Below are positions 37,059 to 49,410 of a DNA stretch of 64,000 nt, in pieces. The stretch's first letter is position 1; each line of letters begins with the position of its first letter. Location of the stretch: NCBI GenBank assembly GCA_963693285.1, contig OY848919.1, forward strand, positions 10,969,461 through 11,033,460. The letters run 5' to 3'. The position numbers were made by a program, and so were the translations under genes. Source of the stretch: Xestospongia muta. Its lineage: Eukaryota > Porifera > Demospongiae > Haplosclerida > Petrosiidae. Below the pieces are notes generated by a model. It did not search any database, was not told where the DNA came from, and saw only the letters and a program-made list of their open reading frames with translations.

Positions 37059-39408
37059 AAGTAGACAATGGTAATATTGATAACAAATTAAAATACTAAT
37101 CTAATTGTTCTATTTAATGTAGAGTGATTTATCACTGTTTGACTGTCATAACCTACTCTCAAGAGCTGTTACTATATTTGGTATATATCCACATAATTAT
37201 GATATCTCTTATTAAAAGGTAACCCTCAGTATAAGATATTACTTGTACTTTATAAGTGAGTATTTAATTATAGTTGTTATATTATATTAGATATCACTAC
37301 ATACATTAGATTGTCTCTAATATAGTATTGTCCTATATTACATTAGAACTACTAGTTGTGTTATGAGCTCTAGACTCTTGTTGAACAGCAGTGACTATTG
37401 AAAGTCAAGATTTGTCTTTACCTTACTGTATGAAGGTAGATGTGTATAAACTAATAATAATTTAATATAATATATTATACTATGCTATATATACAGTATA
37501 ATATATAGTATGATATATAATACTGTATATATATATTATACTATACTATAATATACAGTATAATATATAGTATAATATAATATGGACTATTTGTCAAATA
37601 AGTAGCAGCTGTGTTGATTATAACCTCATCATTATATTTATATTAGGTTATAAGTAGTACTCATATCATGAACTGAAGACTTGTTGTCTATTGGTCTACT
37701 TCTTGATGCCCTCTTTTAAACTGATTTTATTTAAAGTAAGTACAATATTAAATGTATTTTAATGTTGATGATATGAACCTTTTTTAAATAGTTCTTATAA
37801 ATATTTATTAACTTCCATTAATGACTTAAATTGGAAGTAACATCACCTTATAAATGTTGTCAAAGACAATCACAGAAGTAAGAAAAGAGTCAAATCATTT
37901 AGTAATATCATAACATTGTATAAGTACATTGATTAGTCGTGACTTAACATGTTCATATTAATTTATATTAGACTGTGAATTGTGGTTAAACACATCAACT
38001 ATATCCAATATGTATTTTAAAGTATTTAACTCTTGGTTACCATATATCAGTGTATTATATATTTCCTGTATAATGTTTATTACTTTCATTTTCAATATTC
38101 TTGTTATACTATACAATATAATAATAAAATTGATCAATATCTTAATATTTGTTATCTCATTATATTAGAACTACTAGATGATTTTATTACTAACGATAAG
38201 TACTAGTGAGAACATCTCTCTTTAGAGTAAGTTCATCTATTTACTAAAGATGTAGATATATTTGTATATGAACTAACTGTCTTATTATAAGTATGACTCT
38301 ATACTAATTGTATTGGTATTTATTGTTATATGTCTTTAATAGGATAATAACTAGAGACTGTTTGATGGATTACTATTAATGACTAAATAGAATATCTATT
38401 ATGTCAATGAGAAGAAGCTTTAGTTAATATGATCTCAGAACTCAAGTAAGTATTGAGTAGACCTCTATTTGTATGCTCTCTATATATAGTATTACCACTG
38501 TAATATATAGTGGTCAGATGTTCTAATAAATGTATTAATAGATAAGATCATATGTATACTCAATGTAATATGTCTATTATAGAACAAATGAGCATATGAT
38601 ATAATATATGTATGTATTGTGGTTGACCTTTAGCAGCTGTTATCATAACAATCTCCATGGAAACGGTAATTAATAATATGTCAAGCATTTCAAGCTTTTT
38701 TCTAAAGTGCATTGTTCAAAAATAGGTTAGGTATGTCCCACGTTTGAAAGTACCTTCCCTCTAATTATGCCTAGCAATGATATAAAGTCAATATTACATG
38801 TTTAGACTCCACCCATCATATAATATTGTTAATATATTTGTAGTAAGAGTTATTAAAGCCCAGAACTTTAGAACAAAGTCTATTAATATAACAATATGTG
38901 TTTATTATTACAGTATATTATTACTTTATAGGACTAACACCATTTGGATAATGAGAGACTACATGTTGTTTAGTGTACTAGCAGGATCATGATCAGTTTA
39001 ATTGTAAAGGAAGATGACACTATTTATCACTTATAATTTATATTTATTTATTATATCACTGGATTTTTAATATTTTATTTTTATCAATAATCATATTCTT
39101 CATCTATTATTAAATAATTAAAAATAAAAACATAAATTATTTGTAAGATATTATTAAATTGTACACATGTACAGTTGTCATATGATCTGTAATCTTCAGA
39201 AGAAAACATCCATACTTGCGAGCAAATGTTCAGAGAAACAACATTGTAGGTGTGGTCATTGATCTATCATGAAAGTTAGCAAAGACTAAAGGTAATCAAT
39301 AACTTATAATAAGAAAATTTTGATGAATTTGAAGTGATAAGAAAATTACTGGATATATGATGTTTATACAAATTATGTACATATAACTCTAATTTTTTAA
39401 TTTTTTGT
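37059..39408. other. Noncoding region downstream of gene C
   Basis: Aligns piecewise with 2715-7350 (and its copy B) but lacks the TIR element, the dispersed repeat and several tandem units. About 37450-37580 is a complex of TATA/TACAGTATAATATA words forming an imperfect palindrome. Similarity to copy A ends near 39390, where the ZNFX1-like fragment begins. No gene seen. Confidence 0.6.
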
Positions 39409-41163
39409 CAACGACGGTTGGATTGTGGTCACAATTGCAAACAACTCTGTGGTGAACAATGTTTGTCATCTCTTTGTCAAGAGCCTGTTTATGTGACTTT
39501 AAGTTGCCAACATAAAGTCACAGTTGAGTGCAACAATTTTGCTAAAATGTCCACTCTTGTACTTGAACCATGTCGTCAACGATGTCTTAAGTTATTACCA
39601 TGTGGCCATAATTGTAAGAATATTTGCAATGAGCCCTGTACCAGTAAGTGTGAAGCCAAAGTCCAATATATTTGCCCTAAAGGACATAAACAACCACTGT
39701 ATTGTTATGAAACACATAACCCGGAGGAAGATTGTGCAGTTAAATGTACTATAAGTGTATCTACGAATTGTCGATGTGGTCATAAACACAAAATGAGATG
39801 TTGTGATTCTTTTGACCAATGTAGCTGTCCCGAAAAGTGCCCAGTCGTACTCAAATGTGGTCACAAATGCTCTGGCAAATGTGGAGATTGTTTCCGAACT
39901 TGAATTCATCCAATTTGTATCTATGATGTCCAAATAAATAGAGTATGTGGCCATTTTGGCAGCGCACAATGCATGGGCATGTACGACCAGTGTAAAAAAC
40001 CTTGTCAGTTAGCCATTTGTCCTCATGTTAAGGAAACATGTACTCATAAATGTGGAGAAGTGTGCCCTGCAAAATGTTTTGAACCTTGCATTTCCACCTG
40101 TCCACATGGTAAATGTACTAAGAGATGTAATGAAGAGTGCAATTGGTCTCCGTGTGGAAAACCCTTTACAAAGGTGCTTAAATGTCAACATTATTGTCCT
40201 GGTCTCTGTGGTGAGAAGTGCCTATCTATCTGCATTTATTGTAGCCCTAAGAAGTTTCGAGACAGTGTGAAAGGGCTTGGGAAAAAGGCAAAATTAGAAG
40301 GTCATCGTTACATAGAGCTGCAATGTGGTCACATATTTACAATTGAATACTTAGACAAATTTATCAAATCTGAGTCAGGTGCTGATTACAGAATAACTCC
40401 TCTCTATTGTCCAGCATGCTCTAAGCCAATGATTTCTTCATATTGTTGGAAAATAATTCAAGAACGATTGCATGATATTACTAAAATCCATCATTTGACC
40501 AGTAGAGCTACTGAGCACTACATTCCCTCACATATACAAGATATTGCCATGAATATTATATATCATCATATTCCACAAAGAAGGCGACAATTTCCAAGTG
40601 TTCAATTTGAGAAGACTGAGGAAACAATGTGTGGTATGAAACTTATACAACAAGCTGATGTTTTAGCTGTCCAAGAACAAAGGTCTCAGTATGAATTACT
40701 TAAACCATTTCAAGCTCGTGATTTACTGAAAACAATAGTGTCTATTCTTGTAAGCAAGAAATTTAAATTATCATCACAACTTTTTACTGATGTTCAAAGT
40801 GAACTGTATCGCATAAATCTTATAATGCTCTTAGAAAAAGTTTCGTATATCACTACTGATCAACTAAAAGGAATACTTGGACCTGTCAAAAGTGCTCTTC
40901 ATCAAATGCAAGAAGATCCTCGTCTTCGTCTCACTGAGTCAAAGTATGATGAATACCTAACTATCCTTCAATATACGTTTGAACAAGAAACTGGAACAGC
41001 TCTTGAAAACATTGTATCATTAGATATCAATCTACCAGAAATGACTAAAGGAGAATGGTATAAATGTAGACGTGCTGGCCACTTTTACTTTGTCCCTACC
41101 AAATATCGCAACAAAAAGGAAACTTTACTGTTACAATGTTCTGAATGTTTAAAGACAAAATAA
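39409..41163 (+). pseudogene. ZNFX1: ZNFX1-like C-terminal fragment (NF-X1 zinc fingers + degenerate RZ finger)
   Basis: One frame is open from at least 39409 to TAA at 41161-41163, apart from a single TGA at 39901-39903. It encodes repeated NF-X1-type cysteine/histidine modules (CGHNCKQLCGEQC, CGHNCKNICNEPC, CGHKCSGKCGDC, CQHYCPGLCGEKC), then the ZNFX1 C-terminal region (LQCGHIFTIEYLD, YCPACSKPM). It ends in an RZ-like finger, GEWYKC..AGHFYF...QCSEC, in which the usual central Cys (ECGG) is not present. The TGA falls where related proteins usually have Arg/Gly before a conserved His. The N-terminal helicase half of ZNFX1 is absent: upstream DNA is paralogous to gene C downstream sequence, and there is no plausible start codon. 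ZNFX1 proteins act in antiviral sensing and small-RNA inheritance (known for the family). This copy looks like a truncated relic stranded by the local duplications. Confidence 0.8.
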
Positions 41164-41344
41164 ATGTCTAATAATATATTTTTGTAGTTTAACATCGAAC
41201 CTATTAGTTTGTCTCATTGTAGTGATTTGTTACATAGTTTTTAAAAAAATAAATTGATAATTTCATTTTTACTAAAAATAAGTACAAAACTGTCTAGTAA
41301 AATGTATAAAATAAAAATTATCATCACCATGTAGGCTAGCTACT
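41164..41344. other. Convergent 3' intergenic spacer
   Basis: A short AT-rich spacer between the 3' end of the ZNFX1-like fragment (+) and the 3' end of the SAM-phosphatase gene (-). AATAAATTG near 41249 and ATAAAAATT near 41310 could serve poly(A) signals on either strand. Nothing else is seen. Confidence 0.4.
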
Positions 41345-44300
41345 TCATGGATCTACTTTTAATTCTGATATCAGTTCATAATATCCATCAGATTGAAATT
41401 CCATAACTGCAAACTGACAATTGTCAAAATTCCACAAACGATGAAAATATTCAACCTGAAAAGTAATAAGAAATTACTAAATAAAAATAGATATATGTGT
41501 ACTTACTGGCCAATGATAAAATCTTGTAAGGAAGAGTCGACAAAATAGTCCATGTGAAACAATTATTGCATTTTGACCACACCTTCCTTTTTCCATGTCA
41601 CGATACAAGGACTCCAAAAATATTGAGACACGATCAAAAACATCAGCACCACTAGTATAATAATAAGATATTTAATTAAAAAAGAATGTAGCTTCCTTGA
41701 CCTTACTCTTAGTTATGTATGCAAACTTAATAATTTTAACAACAACAACAATAATCGCTAAAATATTAGGTCTCTAGTACTGACAATTTTGGGTATAGCT
41801 CATAAATTCCTTCTTCATAAATGTGGTAAATTTAAAATTGGTGTATATAGTAGATTACATTAACAGTAATCTCAAGATATGAAATTATATTGAAGCTAGT
41901 ATTAAATTAATTTTTTGGTAATTATGCCTTTGAGGGTACCAGTTATTATTATAATAAAACTGATGCTCTCGTTACATTATAGCTAACATATGTGGATTAT
42001 TATGGAATGTAGAATTCATGTCATTACTCACTCTACAATTTGTTGGTACATTATACTACTACAAAGCAACAAATTACACAGTGTGTAATTTTCAAGAATA
42101 ATTGATTTCCAAAGTGTTACACTAATGTGACCTATAAATTAATCTCTTAAATTAAGTGACACATTAATTTTACAGTGTAATCAATAGGAAAGCTCAACAA
42201 AGAATTCTATCAACACAAAATGATTTAACTATAAAATTAATAATGAATCTACACATACAACATGCATACACTAGGCGACAATAATTGTAATTTATAATAC
42301 CTCTCTCCTGTTGGAAACCGATAAAAGAAAGCACCAATGTGTCTTCTCTCACCCATAACACGAGGCATATCTTCAGGTACTTGAAAGTTACCCCATTCTT
42401 GCTCTCTAATACGTGGATCTTCCCTCTCGTAAATAACCTATAGCATGCAAAGAAAGTATTATAGCAAGTACATATGTATAGGTAAGTAATATTACATTAC
42501 AGCTAGTATATACTTATAGTATTATTGATTATAGCAAGTACATATGTATAGGTAAGTAATATTACATTACAGCTAGTATATACTTATAGTATTATTACAA
42601 TATAGCAAGTACACATGGTAAGTATTATTACATTATAGCAAGTACATATGGTAAGTATTATTACAATATAGCAAGTACATACGGTAAGTATTATTAGAAT
42701 AATGTGGTTACCTGATCATCTTTAAATGATTGTCGGATATGTTTGAATGTCTGACGTGAACGGATAAATAGTGAGACATAAAATCCACAAGTTTCTTCAC
42801 CAATTATTTCTTTAAGTTTAAGTCCGGCTTGCTATTATAGAAATTAAGAAAAAAAAAACAAGCACTCAAACTGTTTTTCTCCATGTGTCCATTCATTAAC
42901 TGTCTGTCCATCAATTTGTATTCTCATTATGTCTATTCATCCATCCATCCATCCATCAATCTATCCAGCTATGAATCTATTAGTCCATCCTTCTACTCTA
43001 ATATCATCTATGTCTATCATCATCTAATACTCTAATATGCATCTATGTTTTTACCAAGCCATCCATCTCCATTCAATATATACATATAAATTTTCTTGTA
43101 CCTGGGCTTGTTGTATTCCATGTGTAGTCAATTCTAGTTTAGCATCAGGTACATGAGAATATAATGATGAGTCAGTATTTCCTTGAGACTATAAAAGAAA
43201 CAATTACTATCATAATATTATTAGGAAATAAACCTGTAATAATGATATGACCCACTAATTTAATGTTAATATCCTAGCAACTAGTAGTCTTTTAGCAACC
43301 ACTATTTCTAGCCAGCTAGAATTGCTGACAATATCAACAATTACAGACTGCTATAAGGAAAGAAACTACTCTATAAGGATTCTATTTACTAACACTACAA
43401 CACTGCACAACAATCTAATAAGATATATGCACATATGATGATACATTATATGCTTCACTAGTAGCTATCCAATTAGATATCAAATGATGTACACTTGTTT
43501 GAGCTGGTAAGAAAACTTAATTAAGTCATACTCACCTCACCATGACGAATGAGAATAATTCTTTTAGGATAACATTCTAAACAATGTTTTACACGAGCCT
43601 GTTCTAGTCTATAAATAAAAAGAAAGAAAAAAGAAACATTAAAGGCTAAATTAAAACTTCATTAATCTAGTAGATCATAATAATCACAGTTTAATTATTA
43701 CTAAAACAACAAGCTACACGTACAATGTATATGTTACATTACTCATTATTATAGTATTGTACTAGTGGGATAGTCCCTGTATATCTAGTACTAGGAAATG
43801 TTTGTACAAGAGAACAACTTTTTAGATATTGGATATTTCCTTTAAAATGCATGCCATATATATATTTGTCTTATGACTGTGCATGACTATCCATCCATCT
43901 CCATCCATTTATTAACCCAATTATACAACATTGTCACACTTACTCTTCAAGTAGATATCTCACATTAACAAACTTTGCACTGGGTAATAGACCAGCTTTA
44001 TGTCTTAACACATCAATACCATTTACTAAAATCAATCGATGACCAATACAACGTATACCCATCTCTTTTAAATGATCTTCAGTTACTTGTAACAATACAG
44101 ATCCAGTATTGATACATTGCTCTTTAAAGACTCTTTCATATTGAGGTAGTCCCTGTTCATATAACCAATCATTAATCTGTGTATTGTTCCATGAAGTAAC
44201 TGGTATAGAGTCTTTGTTAGTTAGTAATGGATTAAGTGATGAGTTAGGAGAATGTTGTCTATATTGTAGAGACAATGGACTTAGTATACCACCTCCAATT

Positions 44301-44357
44301 GATGTTATATCAGAACTGATGTCTACTATTGTACTACTTGTAGCCATTATTGATATA
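41345..44357 (-). CDS. SAM domain + histidine phosphatase (PGAM-like) protein, 358 aa
   Basis: Minus-strand exons: 44357-43944 (ATG at 44347-44345), 43608-43536, 43188-43102, 42831-42712, 42437-42301, 41651-41507 and 41455-41345. Coding length from the ATG is 1,077 nt, ending in TGA, with all junctions in frame. The first exon holds a SAM domain (SWNNTQINDWLYEQGL to about LLQVTEDHLKEMGI), a usual protein- or RNA-binding module. The rest is a complete histidine-phosphatase fold: catalytic RHGE (LIRHGE), a second conserved Arg (RSRQT), the EWGNF acid region and the second catalytic His (IIVSHG). That supports an active phosphatase or mutase; EDPRIREQEWGN is typical of the eukaryotic PGAM-like subgroup. 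The substrate is unknown. ATG is preceded by a good acceptor (TTCCACAG), implying a 5' UTR exon from about 44762. It is the only clearly intact non-ROCO gene here and was partly copied into the A/B blocks. Confidence 0.9.
42462..42700. repeat. Minisatellite in an intron of the SAM-phosphatase gene
   Basis: Two 70-bp units sharing AGCAAGTACATATGTATAGG and ending TAGTATTATTG, then about three shorter 34-35-bp units (AGCAAGTACATATGGTAAGT...ATTACAAT). It lies in the intron between the exons ending at 42437 and starting at 42712. Each unit has GGTAAGTA on the + strand, antisense to the gene, so these are not its donors. Confidence 0.85.
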
Positions 44358-45110
44358 CTGTGGAAGGAGATATATAGAATAATACATTATATGATCACTA
44401 TATTTAATGAATGAATTATCACAGTGACTAGTTGTATGGTAAAAAGTCCATACTTTGTTGTATGTGTACATGTACCTAGTAATTGTTAGGTTTAGGGTTT
44501 AGAGTGTACTGTTTATGGATACTATGATTGACATGGTACAGTCAGGTCCACACAAGTAAACACCAGATTACATTATGATATACAACAAAGTATTCTCTAC
44601 CATATAAATATCATTATAGTAATAATATTATAGATGAAAATTAATGATAGTGTTAAAACTTATATTATGAACTAAATCAAAACTTGAGATGATGATAGTC
44701 AAAGAACTAATTATTAGGAGATGATACAGTAAGTACAAATATGCAAACAATTTACACTTACCTCTCTTGCAGAATTTTATATCATCTGTTGCTAATCTGG
44801 TGTCCAGGAACTGAAGTTTTTGCTTTTGTCATTTGAGTGGTAACTATTATGAAGGTGTGGTTAGACCTCCCATCATTTGCGGTTTGTCATGTGCCTGTCT
44901 CGACTTTTTAGACTGTCTCCTATCTGGCCCTCTTATGTCTCGAGTCTCGAGTTTTTCAAGTATTAATTTTAAGGTACGTCAGTACTTAATCACAATTATT
45001 TGATTAGAATTATTAATTTTAAAACTATAATTGATAAACTAATAACACCAGTCTTGTTTGTGATTTCATTCAGTCTGCCTAATGTATCACGTGTATAATA
45101 CCACGTTCGT
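44358..45110 (-). promoter_or_regulatory. 5' UTR intron, leader exon and likely promoter of the SAM-phosphatase gene
   Basis: On the minus strand, TTCCACAG at 44365-44358 is an acceptor just before the first coding exon, and GAGAG|GTAAGTGT at about 44762-44755 is a strong donor. This implies a noncoding exon upstream of 44762 and a 404-nt intron. The exon region (about 44762-45000) is well conserved with 7887-8130, as expected for a retained leader or promoter block. No TATA box or start site is assigned. Confidence 0.45.
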
Positions 45111-45329
45111 TCTACCAAATTAAGCCCTTATTTTTGCTAAAGAGCTATAAAAGTCATTGTTTATAAAAGCTAGGATTAGATTTCATTGTCAACTGTCATG
45201 CACACATGTCTGTCATATTTACTGATGGATGTATCAATGCTAACATAAACAGAGCACTACTATTACATGTAGAGTTTGCCTCAAACAGTAAAACACTAGA
45301 TGTATTAAAAGTGTCATTTTGAAGACTAA

Positions 45330-45903
45330 AGGTGGGTTCACAAAACTATGCTTGTATATGCTTTGTGTTGCATCTCATAGTGTCAATGCTGTTCATATAA
45401 ACAAGATGATGTGTGTGAACTAAAACTCCGCCCTCATCATTATAAACTCTTAGTGTAGTAATGAGACTGAAGTGTTGTTGCTTGGTTTGCTTACAGACAA
45501 CAAAGAAAGGGACAGAAATAAAAAGAACAATGTGGGTGCGCCTTATTTTTACTTATGGTTACAACAAGGAGAGTTGCACAATTTCAGTTACCTTACTAGC
45601 CACTTCCTTTCATGCATTTTCTCTTGCTCTCCCATCCTTATAGCTTTTATTGGATACTTACCACAAACAAGGGAAACGATGAACAGCCTCAATAAGTTTC
45701 TCCTCTGCTATAAAAAACACTGATGTATCAAAACATGCGATTATTAAAATCTGATTGGCTGAATGTATTACTTGCAACTTCAAGATAGAAATTGATTCAA
45801 CTTACATCGCAATACGTCACGTTTATGTGTCATGTATGAACAGCGTTCATAAAATGATGTATATATGCAACGCTAGTCTTTACCTCATTATGTGAACCAG
45901 CCT
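45330..45903. mobile_element. Harbinger-like MITE, copy 2
   Basis: Paralogous copy of 8458-9009: begins AGGTGGGTTCACA, ends TGTGAACCAGCCT, flanked by TAA at 45327-45329 and 45904-45906. It is about 20 bp longer than copy 1 because of small internal indels. It encodes no transposase. Confidence 0.7.
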
Positions 45904-46589
45904 TAAAGGTAACCTTTATTGTTTCTATAATAATTTCTGTATACCTAACTTTTCTTTGATCATGTTCACATTTGCAGTACATTAGATGTCTTGTACAAAC
46001 CAGCTCTTTTCATTGTTTAAATTTTGCATGTTCTTTGCTTTCTTGTATTGGTAACATTCAGGACCATTTTCTCAACACGTGCTCTTGTATGTCTGTGATT
46101 ATAGGTTCTAGTAAAGTAATTATAGTATTCCCAAGTTTGACCAAGCTGATATATATATATAAGGTGAGATTTTGTAGTACTGCTTGATTCTCTAGTTGTC
46201 TCATGCTAAGACGCCTAACAAATAACTCGTGTAACAGAAATACTAATTGTGTGTAATTTTATAGACATAGAAACAAGCTAGTGAGATGCTTCTAGCTTTA
46301 TTTGAATCATGATTATTGTTCTAGTGCTTATGCTTGGAGATAATGAAATTCATAGGTTGTCATATATGGCAGCAGTTAAAGGAAACGGTTTGATTTTGTT
46401 CAATTGTTACATACAACAATGGAATAAAACAAACCAAATGAACACACACACACACACACATATATATATACATACAGACGTGGTCCAAAATGATACCAAT
46501 AATTGGCCTGGGTTATCATGATTGTATTATCTTATGGCCAAGTATGAAGACTATAGAGTTGGTAAAGCTATGATACCACTCAAAGATGT

Positions 46590-46915
46590 TTTCTCAGAAT
46601 ACATATAAGCTGTTAAACCTTGACCACCCACTGTCATTTCCCAGTAGCAGATAATCCTTTCCAAAAATGCCAGTTTCAGATCAAGGTAGTCAGTCAGCAG
46701 GCAACTTTCTAGCAACTTTAGTAGCTTTATGTTTTACATATCCATGTCAACAGAGGAAAGACTGGGCCCACATTTTCCCTAGATCTAAAGACCCTTCATG
46801 CTCATGTAACAAACTGGGCTTGGAATGTGTTATGATTCCCTTGGCTCCTGTTATCACAATAGAAGTATTCACAATACCCCCAACCAGACGGATACTCCTT
46901 ATATGTGATTCTATT
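46590..46915 (-). pseudogene. Decayed CENP-B/pogo-type transposase, second copy (partial)
   Basis: On the minus strand it encodes GGIVNTSIVITGAKGII, HSKPSLL and DLGKMWAQSFL, a stop, then HGYVKHKATKVARKLPAD. It is the paralog of about 9680-10000. The N-terminal HTH part present at 10000-10440 is missing: at 46915 the sequence switches to unrelated DNA, which suggests truncation or replacement at that point. Confidence 0.65.
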
Positions 46916-47090
46916 AAGAATACAAAAAATGAGTTAGCCATTTGCCAGTTTTTACTTGGTAATGACGAGCTAATGTGTCTACCAACTGGTGATGGAAAAT
47001 ATTTCTCATTTTTTGGTTTTGTACCTTTTTGTATTTTTGAAACTATTCTACCATTCTCTATTACTTCCTTGAAGCAATGCTTTTCCTAGT
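46916..47090 (+). pseudogene. Fragment of a RecQ-like helicase domain
   Basis: The + strand frame reads KNTKNELAICQFLLGNDELM followed by CLPTGDGKYFSF, with a stop near 47087-47089. This resembles the Q motif plus Walker A region (pattern ..Q..AI..FL.G.D...LPTG.GKS) of RecQ-type helicases found in many invertebrate mobile-element-derived genes. The P-loop Ser/Thr is Tyr here, and nothing further is recognisable. Only about 40 residues support this call. Confidence 0.4.
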
Positions 47091-47641
47091 TTAATTTTGA
47101 TATTCAAGCTTTACATGACCCTTTAAGTTGTCTATGTGACTACACATCATGACACCATTGAATCCAATCACTGACAAAAATTTCTACTACTAATAACACG
47201 CCTTCTTTGTTTCACTTCAATTTAACAAAATAGACACATCTTTGTTCTCATTAACTGAACTACAAACCTGTGCACACAGTTTTGGTACCAAAACATTAAC
47301 CCTTAATAAACCTATAAAACGATTTCCTGTCACATGACATGTACAATTTTCTCTGCCCCAAAGTCAAATCTGAACACCAGGCTGTTTTTCACCTGTGGGA
47401 TAAGGTCAATAAAGGGTTTGTGTAAAGACTGAATTTAAATTTATGTGGGTATAACTAGCTACAACTCTAAGTTTTGCATTACTTAGGCATCAAGGATTAC
47501 AGCAGTTACTTAGTTATCATTTAGACTGTTAGTGGCTTTGACTCAACTGTTCAATCACAATTTTTTATTTCTTGAACTTCTTTTGCCATTTTATAGTTTC
47601 ATGCCTTCCTTATTAAATATGCATTGTGAACTCTGACCTTT

Positions 47642-48835
47642 TTAATGACACAAGATGTTTTTAAGCAGACCATACACAACAAGGTAAACAGAAGATAATG
47701 AAGCATGGTTTTCACTGCAGAAAGCAGTAGTAGCTACTTGTAATGGTTTAAGTACAGCCAATAGCTTAAAAGACAATTCCCACTCCTTTTTAAGATCTAG
47801 TTTCTTGTGATCTGGTTTACTAATAGTATCATTGTGTAATACACCATAGATAGCCCATCTTTGTTCCACCAGTCGCTCTAACATAAAATATGTTGAGTTC
47901 CATCTAGTAGAGACATCTTGAATCAGGGTATGGTTTGGACAATTAAGAGTTTTTTGTTTATTTTTCAGAGCACTAGTTGCAAGACTACTGTGTTTAAAAT
48001 GACCCACAAGCTTTCTAGAGCATGCTGTTCACCTACTGATATCAGATAGGCTAAGACCAGCCCCAACACATAATTGTAGTGTATGGCCAAAGCAGGGAAT
48101 ATCAGGCCATCCAACAAGGGAAATACCAAGGACCATATTGGGACCATTATCTCTGACTATACCTGAAATGTTCTCTTTATTTAGACTCTAATCCATAGCT
48201 GTCTCTTCCAATCTCTCACAAATATTTACACCTAATATGTAAAATATAAATAATGGTATTTACTAACTACATGGAGACAAACTTGTATGTCTTTCAGGCA
48301 TCTCTTTAGTCATCAAAACATAACTATCAATCATCCGGTTCTCATTTATAAAATGAACTGTAACAGTCAAATATGCTTGAACTGCTAGACTAGTCCACAA
48401 GTCGTTTGTTAATGCTACATGTTTTGCTTGAAGTTAGTGATCAAACGCTCCCTTTCTGAATGGTATAGCTTCTGGCAGACGCTCCTGACATGCGGTTGAG
48501 ACAGCACTTGATAATTAGGTTCAACATAGTTGAAAAGTTGTTGAAATCCATCATCCTCAACAATACTAACAGGATGCAGGTCTCTAGCTACTAACTCGGC
48601 AATAAGCGTCGTTATTTTCGTCACATGGCTGGGTGGACACTTCCTTGAATACATAGATATCACTGTCTGTTTCTTGCCTACTTCCAGATCACCAAAGCAT
48701 TTTTTGGCTTCGTCCACGTGTTTTCTTTTCAAGTGTTTTGAAGGTTTGATGTTCCTCCTCCATCTGCTAGTTGTGTCTTACAAAGATTACAGGTTATTTT
48801 ACCATCGTCTTGTTTAATAAATATGCCCAAACAGG
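47642..48835 (-). pseudogene. hAT transposase relic (ZBED type)
   Basis: Minus-strand order: a BED finger start (ITCNLCKTQLADGGGTSNL, about 48795-48740) with a frameshift before HLKRKHVD-like residues; a segment 48732-48415 with KCPPSHVTKITTLIA and SIVEDDGFQQL; then VRDNGPNMVLGI with the DN catalytic region (about 48170), a TGA at 48029-48031; and ARKLVGHFKHSSLATSAL..STRWNSTYFMLERL. The order matches ZBED/hAT transposases. The C-terminal dimerisation region is absent, and the frameshift and stops make it inactive. CCAACCCTAC near 48960 may belong to a terminal repeat, but I could not find a matching partner end. Confidence 0.8.
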
Positions 48836-49236
48836 ACTAGTTCTTCTTTTATTCATAGTCAAAACTAAACCACAACTTAATGAGCAAATCCAAATACTAC
48901 TATCTATATCCGGATATTTTAATAACAGGTTAATTAACCGGATAAACAACTATCCATTCCAACCCTACTAACAATCCCTTAATAATCAGACATTGCCAAC
49001 CCTAGTGTTAGCGATACCACACTGTAACATTTAAAATTAATAAACTTTTACTGTCAGCCATTTGTCACGTGGCTATTCAAAATTACAGTTCAGTTATATT
49101 AACAGATGTTCTATTGTGACTATTATTATTATAAAATAATAATCAGGTATTGTCTTTTGTGATTCAAGGCAGCTATTAAGCCATTGTGGTTCTGAAAAAA
49201 CTTTTAATAAAGAAGGAAGACAAAGAATGCCTAGAA

Positions 49237-49410
49237 CTATTTGTCATCAGAACTATCAGATTGATTCGAATCATCAGACTGAGAGTCTGTTTTTTCTAAC
49301 ATATTAGCATCACCGATAGCCTTGTATACGGAAAACAAAGATCTCCTATCCCTTCTTCTTGGTGGAGAAGGCCAAAAATCATCTCTTTCGGGTTGGCATC
49401 TTCACTAACA
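49237..49410 (-). other. Possible terminal exon encoding an acidic/serine tail
   Basis: The minus-strand frame from about 49410 to TAG at 49237 reads WPSPPRRRDRRSLFSVYKAI then an acidic SQSDDSNQSDSSDDK end. The composition is protein-like, but upstream the frame meets stops and I cannot connect it to another exon. It may be the end of a transposon-encoded protein. Confidence 0.25.

Noticed and set aside
37450..37580. TATA/TACAGTATA-rich palindromic stretch as a promoter or origin
   Set aside because: It is low-complexity microsatellite-like sequence with no gene start near it.
46667..47089. 140-residue + strand open frame as a single protein
   Set aside because: Its first two thirds are antisense to a transposase relic shared with 9680-10000; only the last part resembles a helicase fragment.
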